From Thermophagus sp052400625 (GTDB lineage Bacteria > Bacteroidota > Bacteroidia > Bacteroidales > Marinilabiliaceae): a DNA stretch of 64,000 nt. The first letter of the stretch is position 1, and every line of letters starts with the position of its first letter. A program made the translations under genes and the position numbers. Positions 26,584-34,942 of the stretch are shown here, one piece after another. The notes below the pieces were generated by a model that was not told where the DNA came from, made no database searches, and saw only the letters and a list, made by a program, of their open reading frames with translations. The DNA is taken from assembly GCA_052400625.1 (NCBI GenBank), contig JBQTGH010000001.1, one strand, 5' to 3'.

Positions 26584-28560
26584 ATGAAATTATTTATACC
26601 GACAAGTTCATTGAATTTCAATAATATAATGTCTTGTGAATCTGTATCTCCAAGTGCATTTTATTCGCAAAGAAATTTTGGATATAAAACTTTTGAAAAG
26701 GTTGATTTAAATTGTTTTGAAAATTCTTTGCTTCTTTTCGAAGTTTTTCCTGAATTTCAAATTCCTAAAAGTGAACTAGTCAACTACCCAATGGTAATTG
26801 AAATTGATATTGATTCTGAATATAATGGATTAAAAAAAATAGAAAATGGAATTTGGCAAATCGACAGAACTGTCTATTTGAATCCTTTTAACTCTAACAT
26901 TTATTTCTTTTCATCAGAGCAGAAACGCACGACACTATCTCGTTCTGAATCAAGCGCTGAAACCAAATTAGTTAATCTGTATAGAAACAATATTAAGGTT
27001 TGGCAGTCAGAAAAGAAAAAATTCAAAATAGATTCAATATCTGATTTTCGTAGTCTGAACTATCAAGAGGTAGAAAACGATAATCAAAAAAACAAAATTA
27101 AAGGTTTTGCCTATGCTTATTTGATTGCTGCAAATAAATCAGTCACAAAGGAGACTGTTCAGTTAAAACACTTGGTTAAACAAATAGAGAACCTTTCATC
27201 AGCAATAGTTAATGGAGTTACTGAAAATGGCACACAACAGCAACGAGATGATCTCAAACAGCTTTTATGTCGAATTAATGCCTATCAGTATATAAAAGTT
27301 AAGAGTTATTTGAAGTCAAAGTTACCAGACCAGTATCAAGAGGTTTGGGATACTTTGTACAATCAATTTGGTTTAAGAAAACAGGAGGAAATAGACTTTC
27401 AAAACTTTTTCAACACTCTTATCAGCAAATCTAGATATGAATCATCATTGCTAGAGTTAAAAAACAGGTGTAATGGATTAATTCCAACTCAAAATGTTTT
27501 ACGATTTAACTTTAACTGGGATGAGGTTGCAATTGCCAATAACAGATTGACCAGATTTGATGACCCCATTCTTGAAAAGAAAGAAACCAGACAATGGTAT
27601 CAAAATTTAGTCAATGATATTTTTGTTTTAACTGATATTACAGAATCTTCATTTAGCTCACAGCGCTCTCGCTTAGCTGACGAGATCACAAAAAAAATGA
27701 AAAGTTACATTGGAGAAGATGAGTGGAAAAATCATAGTGCAAATAAATATCTTAACAATTTAAGACGAAATATTGCAGGACAAGAGGCTTTTAACATTAA
27801 TTGGAATACAGGTCTGATATCTGCAATTGCATCATTTTTACTAAAAGGAGAAGATTTTGAAAAGTTGAATGATTTCCTTATTTCCTCTGAAATTGAAGAT
27901 GGTCGTCTTGCATTTGGATTTTATGGTTGTATTTGCGGATTTGCAAATCTATCAAGGGTATTTACATCTGACTTTTTTAGCTCAAACATTGATTGTTTGA
28001 CAAGTACATATAAGGCCATATATAAACAACTTCATAATATTGACTTGTTAGGTGATTTACCTAAAGAGGAAAAAGTAAAGTCATCCGAACAATTTTTACA
28101 AAAAAATATTTTGAACCAATCAGTTAAGGTTGAGGAACAGGAAAAAGATACTTTAACAGAGGGTACAATTAGAGAGAATCATAATTGTCCAATTTGTGGA
28201 AAAGAAATGGTTTTAAGAAAACATTCAAAAGGTGATTTTTATGGCTGTTCAGACTATAAAAATGGCTGTAAAGGGAAACGAGATTTAGATTTTAATGAAT
28301 TAGATGATAAGTTTAGGATTGTCAAACAATCGCCAAAAACAGGGTGTAATTATACAGAGCTGATATTAAAATACTTAAAACAAAATTCTCCTTGTAAAAT
28401 TGCAGACTTGAATACCCATTTGAGTTCTACTACGACTTGGAGTTATAATGTTAAAAATGCGAAAGCATTTATCAAAGAGAATTTAGCAAATAAAGTAGAA
28501 TTTGTTAAAATAAATCGAGCAGAGGGAATTCAATTAAAAAAAGAAGATATGTTCAAATAG
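26584..28560 (+). CDS. Unknown large protein with topoisomerase-type zinc ribbon
   Basis: This 658-residue protein belongs to no family I can name. The N-terminal domain begins MKLFIPTSSLNFNNIMSCES, a stretch that looks well folded and conserved in character. The middle (about 130-480) is helical and polar. Around residue 535 a zinc ribbon, CPICGKEMVLRKH...FYGCSDYKNGCKG, matches the C-terminal zinc finger of type IA topoisomerases, which suggests nucleic-acid binding. The last 80 residues (YTELILKYLKQNSPCKIADL onward) look like a winged-helix module. ATG 26584 is preferred over TTG 26575. It is the last gene of the AT-rich cassette. Partnership with the helicase-like ATPase is inferred from spacing. 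Confidence 0.6.
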   Translation: MKLFIPTSSLNFNNIMSCESVSPSAFYSQRNFGYKTFEKVDLNCFENSLLLFEVFPEFQIPKSELVNYPMVIEIDIDSEYNGLKKIENGIWQIDRTVYLNPFNSNIYFFSSEQKRTTLSRSESSAETKLVNLYRNNIKVWQSEKKKFKIDSISDFRSLNYQEVENDNQKNKIKGFAYAYLIAANKSVTKETVQLKHLVKQIENLSSAIVNGVTENGTQQQRDDLKQLLCRINAYQYIKVKSYLKSKLPDQYQEVWDTLYNQFGLRKQEEIDFQNFFNTLISKSRYESSLLELKNRCNGLIPTQNVLRFNFNWDEVAIANNRLTRFDDPILEKKETRQWYQNLVNDIFVLTDITESSFSSQRSRLADEITKKMKSYIGEDEWKNHSANKYLNNLRRNIAGQEAFNINWNTGLISAIASFLLKGEDFEKLNDFLISSEIEDGRLAFGFYGCICGFANLSRVFTSDFFSSNIDCLTSTYKAIYKQLHNIDLLGDLPKEEKVKSSEQFLQKNILNQSVKVEEQEKDTLTEGTIRENHNCPICGKEMVLRKHSKGDFYGCSDYKNGCKGKRDLDFNELDDKFRIVKQSPKTGCNYTELILKYLKQNSPCKIADLNTHLSSTTTWSYNVKNAKAFIKENLANKVEFVKINRAEGIQLKKEDMFK

Positions 28561-29003
28561 AGCCATAAAGAGTCATACATGCGGGGAGACTGTGAAAAAG
28601 AAAGTACATACCCCCAACATTTTGTATAGTGCATAGCGGGTTCAGTGCGGGTTTTGAGCATTGTCACTCGCCCATAGTTTAGTGGTTTTCTGAAAGAGAA
28701 AATTCACGTAATCCGCAACGACACCATACAATTTTCCGTTATTGCGACACGAGATCGTATTATATAATTGTTTTACAGTCAGTTTAGGCAGGCTGATATA
28801 ACCTGCTGTTCCTTCAGCAGTATCCTACTGTAAGCATCTGGTAAACCCCGTCTTGATGCGATAAAAATAAGTGTTACTCTGGTGGACAGGATGCGATGGG
28901 TAAATAATATTAAAAATGTGGTGACCAAGTCGTGATAGAACTTTCGAATACAGATGAACTGCGTCATACCAACGAATAGATAAATAACAACTAAACCTCC
29001 CGT

Positions 29004-29053
29004 CGTTGTGGATTTGCAATCCACAACGCTATATTTCAGGGATTTGCAATCCC
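29004..29053. repeat. Paired TGC-loop hairpin repeat, copy 2
   Basis: This is the same unit as at 22625: a 10-bp stem GTTGTGGATT/AATCCACAAC, then the GCTATATTTCAG linker, then GGGATT-TGC-AATCCC. It lies about 445 bp after the cassette. The 28561-29003 stretch before it has no open gene and contains GC-poor, apparently decayed sequence. Confidence 0.8.
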
Positions 29054-29093
29054 ATTCAATACACAACGTCCCATTTCGCCGAAATTACCCCGT

Positions 29094-29142
29094 CTTTGTG
29101 GATTTCGGATCCACAACACTCTTTTTCAGGAATTTGCAATCC
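29094..29142. repeat. Paired hairpin repeat, diverged copy 3
   Basis: TTGTGGATT-TCGG-ATCCACAA is followed by ACTCTTTTTCAG and a GGAATTTGCAATCCC half. It shares linker and layout with copies 1 and 2 but has a changed first loop. It is 80 bp before the SRAP gene. Confidence 0.65.
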
Positions 29143-29222
29143 CGGTCACCCCCCCCTCATTTTATTAATCGCCATTACACCAAAAACCAATACCTTTACA
29201 CCCGGAAACGAATCAACGAACC

Positions 29223-29819
29223 ATGTGTTTCAGAACGCAACTCAACAAAAGTGCTCACGAGATAGAGACCCGCTTTCGGGCGGTCTTTAGCGATGCGGGC
29301 TGGTACGCGCCGCAGGAGTTCAATGGCTTCAATTTTCCGCTGACGCCGGTGATTACCAACGAGCAGCCCGGGCAGATTCAGTCCTTCAGATGGGGCCTGA
29401 TACCGCCCTGGGCAGGGGATGAAGAGATCCGCCGCTATACGCTCAACGCCCGCCTGGAGACGCTCGACCGTAAGCCCTCGTTTAAAGCGGTGCTCCACCA
29501 ACGGTGTCTGATCATTGCCGACGGCTTTTTTGAGTGGCAATGGCTCGATGACAAAGGAAAAAAGAAACAAAAATACCTGCTGACCCTTGGCGACCGCGAG
29601 CTCTTTGCCTTTGCCGGCCTCTGGAGCCAATGGAAAAATCCGGCATCGGGACAGGTCGCCAACACCTACACCATCATCACCACCCGCGCCAATGAGCTCA
29701 TGAGCCGCATCCACAACACCAAACAACGCATGCCGGTAATCCCCCAAAATGAAGAAGAGTGGCTAAACGGCCGGGCACTGATCATGGCCAACGACAGGTT
29801 GGTGGCAGAACCGCTCTAA
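29223..29819 (+). CDS. SRAP-family (YedK/HMCES) abasic-site DNA-protein crosslinking protein
   Basis: This 198-residue protein shields abasic sites in single-stranded DNA by forming a thiazolidine crosslink through its N-terminal cysteine. Cys2 directly follows the start (MCFRTQLNK), so the ATG at 29223 is fixed by function. The other active-site residues lie in LNARLETLDRKPSF (Asn), GFFEWQW (Glu near 103) and SRIHNTKQRMPVI (His near 160). Length matches E. coli YedK. It lies at the right edge of the accessory zone and is GC-richer than the cassette, so it probably belongs to the core genome. Confidence 0.93.
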   Translation: MCFRTQLNKSAHEIETRFRAVFSDAGWYAPQEFNGFNFPLTPVITNEQPGQIQSFRWGLIPPWAGDEEIRRYTLNARLETLDRKPSFKAVLHQRCLIIADGFFEWQWLDDKGKKKQKYLLTLGDRELFAFAGLWSQWKNPASGQVANTYTIITTRANELMSRIHNTKQRMPVIPQNEEEWLNGRALIMANDRLVAEPL

Positions 29820-29973
29820 CTTCGACAGACTAAAGGCAGGAATCAGAAGGCAGAATGTATCTATTACGATTGCAGTGATTTGTGTTAACAAGACCACTTT
29901 TTTGTTACTCAGAGTTGCACAGAGTGAAATACAGATTTCCCGGACAATCTGGCGTCAAAAAACACTTCTTACC

Positions 29974-30543
29974 TTACCCATTCCCCAGTGTGAAACGCTC
30001 TATTTCGGAATAAATGGGACCATTGGTGGTCAGCCGGCTTTTGTAGAGCACAACATACTGAACCGGCACCGTTCCCCACTCCATATTTTTCACTGCTTCC
30101 ACCTCATCGAGCAACGCTTTGGTGTTCTTTAGATATTTGACCCGCCCGATGGTAAGGTGAGGCCGAAACGGTCTATTATCCGTTTCCAACCCAAGGGCCG
30201 AAACGCCCTGCAATGTTTTCATCCAAAGCTCATGCAGCCATTGAGTAGTTTCAATACCAGCCCATACAACCTTTGGCGTTTGGGGTTGACCAAAAACACC
30301 GGCCCCTTTCAGAATGATCTCGCCGTCGGAGATACCGTCATATTCCTTTCTTAGGGAAGACCTTAACGCATCCACGTCCTTAAGTTCCAGGTCGCCGATA
30401 AATTTCAGCGTCAGGTGCCAGAGATGTTTTTCGTTCCATTTCACTTTCCCATCCACAAGTTTGGTTTTTAACGCCTCTTGCCACGACTCAAGCCCATAAA
30501 GGCCGGTTAAAGGTATTCCTATAAAGGTTCTGATACGTTGCAT
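29974..30543 (-). CDS. thpR: RNA 2',3'-cyclic phosphodiesterase (2'-5' RNA ligase family)
   Basis: This 189-residue 2H-phosphoesterase opens 2',3'-cyclic phosphates on RNA. The two catalytic HxT motifs are WHLTLKFIGD (near 43) and RPHLTIGRVK (near 129). The N terminus MQRIRTFIGIPL is characteristic. It is convergent with the SRAP gene, with 154 bp between the stop codons. Upstream of its start lies the long 20-bp repeat array rather than a normal promoter region. Older annotations call this family LigT. Confidence 0.92.
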   Translation of the reverse strand: MQRIRTFIGIPLTGLYGLESWQEALKTKLVDGKVKWNEKHLWHLTLKFIGDLELKDVDALRSSLRKEYDGISDGEIILKGAGVFGQPQTPKVVWAGIETTQWLHELWMKTLQGVSALGLETDNRPFRPHLTIGRVKYLKNTKALLDEVEAVKNMEWGTVPVQYVVLYKSRLTTNGPIYSEIERFTLGNG

Positions 30544-30580
30544 TTGTTTTTTTCTTTAAAGATCGACATTCTTTGGAGAT

Positions 30581-30980
30581 ATTTTTCACCGGATTTTTTT
30601 TGACATTCCCCGTCGAATTTTCATATTCACCGAAAAATTTTCATTTTCACCACGAATTTTTGACAATCCCCTTCAATTTTTCATATTCACCGAAAAATTT
30701 TCGTTTTCACCGAGAAATTTTCATTTTCACCGCGAATTTCTGACAATCCCCGTCAAATTTTCGTATTCACCGGAAAATTTTCATTTTCACCGGAAATTTC
30801 TGACATTCCCCGTCGAATTTTCATATTCACCGAAAAATTTTGACTTTCACCGCGAAATTTTCACTATTTCCGGGAATTTTTGATCATACCCGTCGATTTT
30901 TCATTATGCCCGAAAATATCTGACCATGCCCGTCGATTTTTCATCATGCCCGCAAAATTTTCACCATCACCGGGGGAGAA
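30581..30980. repeat. Indel-free array of twenty 20-bp units
   Basis: Twenty consecutive 20-base units start at 30581, 30601, 30621 and so on to 30961. Typical forms are TCATATTCACCGAAAAATTT, TCATTTTCACCGCGAATTTC and TGACATTCCCCGTCGAATTT. Units differ by several substitutions, yet no base is inserted or deleted. TGAC/TGAT-type units fall at positions 2, 5, 9, 12, 14, 16 and 18. All six frames contain stops, so it is non-coding. It begins 37 bp upstream of the thpR start. Confidence 0.95.
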
Positions 30981-31053
30981 TCATTTTTTCGGGAATCATA
31001 ACCATACTCAAGAGTTATATCAATTTTCCCGGGAAATGGGACGGAAAATTTTT

Positions 31054-31197
31054 AGGTCGATAGGCCGATAGGTCAATAGGCCGATAGGTCAATAGGCCGA
31101 TAGGTCAATAGGTCGATAGGTCGATAGGCCGATAGGTCAATAGGTCGCTAGGTCAATAGGGCGATAGGGCGGTAGGTCGATAGGCTTTTAGGCGATG
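31054..31197. repeat. 8-bp tandem array, AGGYCRAT units
   Basis: Sixteen clear units (AGGTCGAT, AGGCCGAT, AGGTCAAT) run in register from 31054 to 31181, with two degenerate ones after. The same unit family recurs at 34943-35086. It is non-coding. Confidence 0.93.
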
Positions 31198-31268
31198 AGA
31201 TTGAGAGGTTTGATGAGATTGGTGAGATTGATGAGATTGGTAAGATTGAGGGGATTGAGGAGATTGAA
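31198..31268. repeat. Degenerate GATGAGATTG-type microsatellite
   Basis: Repeated GAGATTG and GATGAGATTG blocks directly continue the 8-bp array. Unit length is about 10 bp and imperfect. The remaining sequence to 31640 holds a partial dispersed repeat and a palindrome, but no gene. Confidence 0.75.
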
Positions 31269-31303
31269 GTGCAAAACCGACGAATCACTGAAACCTAACA
31301 TTA

Positions 31304-31336
31304 GTTTCCATTGGCCAATGGGTTAAATAAATTTTA
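31304..31336 (+). repeat. Partial copy of the dispersed repeat tail
   Basis: GTTTCCATTGGCCAATGGGT plus TAAATAAATTTT matches the tail after the 22865-22918 core (GTTCCATTCGGCCAATGTGC then TAAATAAATTAT). The core itself is missing. It points toward the elbB gene. Confidence 0.45.
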
Positions 31337-31529
31337 GACATAAAGGAAGGATGGCAATGGATCTTGCAATGAAGACAAAAGAACTACCGAAAAGATATTA
31401 AAAATCCATCTTCGCTCTATTATTGGCAATTGAGAAAGAAAACAGAGTAATAAATAATTAGAGTATTGCACAATATTAAAAAATTAAAAATCTTTGTATT
31501 CGGCAGTCATGCAAATTTTTATCGTCAGA

Positions 31530-31549
31530 TTTAAGTCGCGCGACTTAAA
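31530..31549. promoter_or_regulatory. 20-bp perfect palindrome upstream of elbB
   Basis: TTTAAGTCGCGCGACTTAAA is fully self-complementary and lies 91 bp before the elbB start. It is shaped like a dimeric regulator's operator. No second copy was noticed in the window and no ligand can be named. Confidence 0.55.
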
Positions 31550-31640
31550 ATTCATCTCTGTTCTTGCTATGACAAACCGACTGGTTGAAGTAAGTTTCCT
31601 TAAATTCCGATTAACCACAGAAAATTAAAATATCATACTT

Positions 31641-32300
31641 ATGTCGAAGAAAAAAGTAGCAGTCATTCTGTCAGGATGCGGAGTCTTTGACGGCTCCGAG
31701 ATCCACGAAGCGGTGCTCACGATGCTGGCCATCGCCAAAGCCGGAGGCGAATATTCCCTTTTTGCCCCCGATATGGAGCAACATCATGTAATAGATCATC
31801 TTACAGGAAATGAGATGTCGGAAAAACGAAACGTACTGGTAGAATCGGCCCGCATAGCCCGAGGGAAGATACAACCCCTGAGTGCTTTCCGTGCCGACGC
31901 CTTTGATGCATTAATGTTTCCCGGCGGCTTTGGTGCAGCCAAGAATTTGTGCACCTTTGCTTTCGACGGTGCTGACTGCACCGTCCATCCGGAGGTGGAG
32001 CGGGCCATCCGCGAGACCAACGCCGCCGGAAAACCCATTGGCGCCTTGTGCATCTCACCGGTAATACTGGCCAAAGTGCTGAGCGGCGGAAAAATAACCA
32101 TCGGCTCGGATCAGGAAACGGCCGGTGCCGTCCAGGCTATGGGAAGCACTCATGTGGATACTACGCATGGGGAAGTAGTGACCGACGAACAGCTGAAAAT
32201 TGCCACCACCCCCTGCTACATGCTGGATGCCACCATCGATCAGATAGCCCTGGGGGCGGAAAACGTCGTTAAAGCCGTATTTGGCATGATGAAAAATTAA
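31641..32300 (+). CDS. elbB: ElbB-like DJ-1/PfpI-superfamily protein (glyoxalase)
   Basis: This 219-residue cytoplasmic protein of the ElbB branch of the DJ-1/PfpI superfamily is related to glyoxalase III-like and amidotransferase folds. The start MSKKKVAVILSGCGVFDGSE and the nucleophile-elbow segment KPIGALCISPVILAKVL with Cys near 136 are diagnostic. The LMFPGGFGAAKNLC loop and the TPCYMLDATIDQIALGAENVV tail also match. Family members have been linked to isoprenoid formation in E. coli and show weak glyoxalase activity; the physiological role is not settled. It is a single gene, with a palindrome upstream and a terminator after it. Confidence 0.93.
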   Translation: MSKKKVAVILSGCGVFDGSEIHEAVLTMLAIAKAGGEYSLFAPDMEQHHVIDHLTGNEMSEKRNVLVESARIARGKIQPLSAFRADAFDALMFPGGFGAAKNLCTFAFDGADCTVHPEVERAIRETNAAGKPIGALCISPVILAKVLSGGKITIGSDQETAGAVQAMGSTHVDTTHGEVVTDEQLKIATTPCYMLDATIDQIALGAENVVKAVFGMMKN

Positions 32301-32325
32301 TGGGCAGACACGACTCATCACACAT

Positions 32326-32371
32326 AAAAAAGGGACCTCAAGCAACAGAACCGCACAAGGTCTCTTTTTTT
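32326..32371. terminator. Bidirectional terminator between elbB and the DUF4294 gene
   Basis: AAAAAAGGGACCT (32326) and AGGTCTCTTTTTTT (32358) form a stem flanked by A and T runs on both sides. This suits the two convergent genes. It touches the last codons of the DUF4294 gene. Confidence 0.75.
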
Positions 32372-32993
32372 ATAGCATGCCGTTATCGATCATGATGATG
32401 ATATGCTCAATCATCCGATCTTCCCGTTGGGCGTCATATTCTTCCTTCAGGTTGGATCCGAAGATTCGGGCCACCGACTGCCAGAAAAAGGCCGAGAAGC
32501 TGCCTTTGTACTCTTTAATCAGGTCATAACTGGTATCCCCTGTTTCTCTGTCGATGAGCTTGATCAACAGTCGTCCTTGCGAAAAAGAGAGCTTTCGTAA
32601 AGGCTGCTCAAACTCATGAAACAATTTTTTTTCTGCTTCGCGAAGGTAAGCCTTGCGTTCTTTTTCTCCTTCTATCTGTGCCAGTTCAGCATTGATCTCT
32701 TGCAGTTTTACGGCGGCCATCCGGGCATAAGGCAAGGTAATCTTAATATTCCGCACCAGACGGTTGTAGACCTTACGCTCCCGCTTGTTACGATAGCGCC
32801 AACGGGGAACGACCTTCACTTCCGCAAGAGTCACATGAGGTATGGTATCGGTACCCAGCACTTTCGATTTGAGCATATACACCTTCTTCCCGGCCATTCG
32901 GGCAGTATCTACCTTTTGGGCGCAAAGCCCAAAGCCGAAAGTCAGAGAAAATATTCCACACACTATAATGTATCGGCAGAATCTCATAAACAC
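32370..32993 (-). CDS. DUF4294 exported protein
   Basis: This 207-residue Bacteroidota-specific protein has a signal peptide (RFCRYIIVCGIFSLTFGFGLCAQ). The DUF4294 core follows, VTLAEVKVVPRWRYRNKRER and YNRLVRNIKITLPYARMAAVKL, with a charged coiled-coil-prone stretch (EINAELAQIEGEKERKAYLREAEKKL). The tail LIKEYKGSFSAFFWQSVARIFGSNLKEEYDA is the best conserved part of the family. The function is unknown; a periplasmic location is inferred from the signal. Two ATGs, 32993 and 32987, are both possible. Confidence 0.88.
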   Translation of the reverse strand: MFMRFCRYIIVCGIFSLTFGFGLCAQKVDTARMAGKKVYMLKSKVLGTDTIPHVTLAEVKVVPRWRYRNKRERKVYNRLVRNIKITLPYARMAAVKLQEINAELAQIEGEKERKAYLREAEKKLFHEFEQPLRKLSFSQGRLLIKLIDRETGDTSYDLIKEYKGSFSAFFWQSVARIFGSNLKEEYDAQREDRMIEHIIIMIDNGML

Positions 32994-33164
32994 CTATCGT
33001 TAAACAGTTAGCCGAAAACCATCAAAAGCTATGGATCGGCCAACGACCCATGAACAATATCGACATCCGCCCTCACGATCGATCTGCGCAAAGGAACTAA
33101 ATAGAATAAACATCAAAGCCCAATGGATCTGATTTGAGGCATGGATCAAAATCCCAGACAACCA

Positions 33165-34016
33165 CTATTGGCCGGCCTCTTTATTCAACCATTCAATTTC
33201 CTTTGGCCACAAATCGGGTTGTGGCGTCTCCAGAATAATGGGGATATCGTCAAAACGGGGATCTTTCATCATTCTGGCAAACGTAACCTCCTGCAAATAG
33301 CCTTCTCCCAGACTGGCATGACGATCCACCTTACTGCCTCTCTCTTTTTTGGCATCGTTCAGATGGATTCCCTTCAACATATTCAATCCCACAATATCAT
33401 CAAATAGCTTCCAGGTATCTTCATATCCCTCTTCCGATAAAAAATCATAACCGGCCGCCCATCCATGGCAGGTATCGATACAGACACCCACTCTGGAGCG
33501 GTCGTCCACCTTTTCAATGATAGCAGCCAGATGTTCAAAACGATAGCCGACATTAGAACCCTGACCAGCCGTGTTTTCAATGACCGCCGTAACCCCATTG
33601 GTTTTCGACAGAGCCCAATTGATGGATTCGGCCACCCGTTTGAGGCAATCTTCTTCCGTTATCTTATTGAGATGACTTCCGGGATGAAAGTTAAGCAATT
33701 TCAGGCCAAGCTGCTGGCATCGTTGCATCTCATCCAGGAAGGCGGCACGCGATTTTTCAATTCCGGCCTCTTCGGGATGTCCCAGGTTAATGAGATAACT
33801 GTCGTGAGGCAGAATATGAGATGGAGAAATACCTTTGGCCTTACAATTCTCCTTAAACTTTTGGATACTCTCTTCCGTCAAGGGCTTTGCTTTCCATTGA
33901 CGTTGATTCTTGGTAAACAAGGCAAATGCATTTGCCCCAATTTCTGCAGCATTCAACGGCGCATTCTCCACACCACCGGCAGCACTGACATGGGCTCCGA
34001 TAAATTTTTTTGTCAT
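33165..34016 (-). CDS. nfo: Endonuclease IV (AP endonuclease)
   Basis: This 283-residue TIM-barrel enzyme cuts DNA 5' to abasic sites using three metal ions. It begins MTKKFIGAHVSAAGGVENAP. Metal-binding residues are visible in HILPHDSYLINLG (His near 69), NFHPGSHL (His near 109), VIENTAGQGSNVG (Glu near 143), GVCIDTCHGWAAGYD (Asp and His near 178), HLNDAKKERGSKVDRHASLGEG and IILETPQPD (Glu near 259). Length is normal. It is a monocistronic gene. With the SRAP protein nearby, two abasic-site handlers lie within 5 kb. Confidence 0.96.
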   Translation of the reverse strand: MTKKFIGAHVSAAGGVENAPLNAAEIGANAFALFTKNQRQWKAKPLTEESIQKFKENCKAKGISPSHILPHDSYLINLGHPEEAGIEKSRAAFLDEMQRCQQLGLKLLNFHPGSHLNKITEEDCLKRVAESINWALSKTNGVTAVIENTAGQGSNVGYRFEHLAAIIEKVDDRSRVGVCIDTCHGWAAGYDFLSEEGYEDTWKLFDDIVGLNMLKGIHLNDAKKERGSKVDRHASLGEGYLQEVTFARMMKDPRFDDIPIILETPQPDLWPKEIEWLNKEAGQ

Positions 34017-34185
34017 GACATTAACCCTTAAAAAATAATCCTAAAATCCATTTTTTTCACGATGATGCAAGATATCAAAAATATTCACGTTAACGAAATC
34101 TGTCATTTTGTCAATCGCTTCAATCTGGCATTATTTCTGATTTATGGACAAATGTATATTTTTAGATAATTAGACTGTTGGATGG

Positions 34186-34265
34186 TAGATTGATAGATGA
34201 TAGATGTTAGATATTTAGATGTTAGATAATTAGATATTAGATATTTAGATGATAGATGTTAGATT
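34186..34265. repeat. 7-8-bp microsatellite (AGATGTT/AGATATT)
   Basis: Loose tandem units such as AGATGAT, AGATGTTAGATATTT and AGATAATT make up the stretch upstream of the thioredoxin/glutaredoxin-like gene. The rest of 34017-34337 shows nothing else. Confidence 0.8.
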
Positions 34266-34337
34266 AAGACTCATAGTACTGAGGACCTATCAATAAAGAG
34301 TAAAACAAAAAAAACAGATACAATAAAAGCAATAAGC

Positions 34338-34916
34338 ATGAAACATCAGGCGATAACCTCATTGCAGGATTTCAGAGATCGGCTCCAACAAGATCCTGAC
34401 CTCTATCTTCTGATTTACAAACAAGGATCGGAACAAAGCGATTGTGCGCTTTCCAATCTGGAAGCACTGGAAATGGATATGGACAAGCCACTGTTCACTG
34501 TAAACGTTGCAGAAGTGCGCGATGTTCATCCCGAATATCACATCACCACGGCCCCGGTAGTCATAGAATTCAAATCGGGGAAACCGGGTCGTCAGCTCAA
34601 AGGATGCCACCAGCCCGGGGCTCTGGAAAGTTTCTTCAAACCGGCCACGGTCTCCGCCGCATCAGAAAACGGCGAGAAACAAAAGCAGGTGATCGTATAT
34701 ACCACCCCCACCTGCTCGTGGTGCCGCACGTTGAAAGAATATTTAAGGAATCATCAGATTCAATTCCGGGAAATTGATGTCAGCAAAGATGAGAAAGCCG
34801 CTCAAGAGATGGTTCGTCGCAGCGGACAACAGGGCGTTCCACAAAGTCTAATCGACGGACAAGTGGTGGTTGGATTCGACAGAAACCGGATCAACACGCT
34901 GCTGGGCATCAATTAA
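34338..34916 (+). CDS. Thioredoxin-like/glutaredoxin fusion protein
   Basis: This 192-residue protein has two redox folds. The N-terminal 100 residues are thioredoxin-like (YLLIYKQGSEQSDCALSNL...APVVIEFKSGKPG, with cis-Pro in TTAPVV), but the CxxC is reduced to a single cysteine, SDCAL. The C-terminal 80 residues are a dithiol glutaredoxin with VIVYTTPTCSWCRTLKEYL (active site CSWC near 133), the QGVPQSLIDG cis-Pro and the GFDRNRINTLLG end. Substrates are unknown. It stands alone between repeat arrays. Confidence 0.85.
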   Translation: MKHQAITSLQDFRDRLQQDPDLYLLIYKQGSEQSDCALSNLEALEMDMDKPLFTVNVAEVRDVHPEYHITTAPVVIEFKSGKPGRQLKGCHQPGALESFFKPATVSAASENGEKQKQVIVYTTPTCSWCRTLKEYLRNHQIQFREIDVSKDEKAAQEMVRRSGQQGVPQSLIDGQVVVGFDRNRINTLLGIN

Positions 34917-34942
34917 ACGGACACGGCGAATTTCAATACAAT

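Noticed and set aside
28561..29003. Integron-like or recombination site after the cassette
   Set aside because: The sequence looks decayed, but I could not define core sites or paired arms that would support an attC or att site.
28779..29066. A 95-codon minus-strand frame after the cassette
   Set aside because: It runs through the hairpin repeats (KSLKYSVVDCKS is translated repeat) and has no family resemblance.
30581..30980. CRISPR array or coding repeat
   Set aside because: There are no unique spacers, a 20-bp unit is not a codon multiple, and stops occur in every frame.
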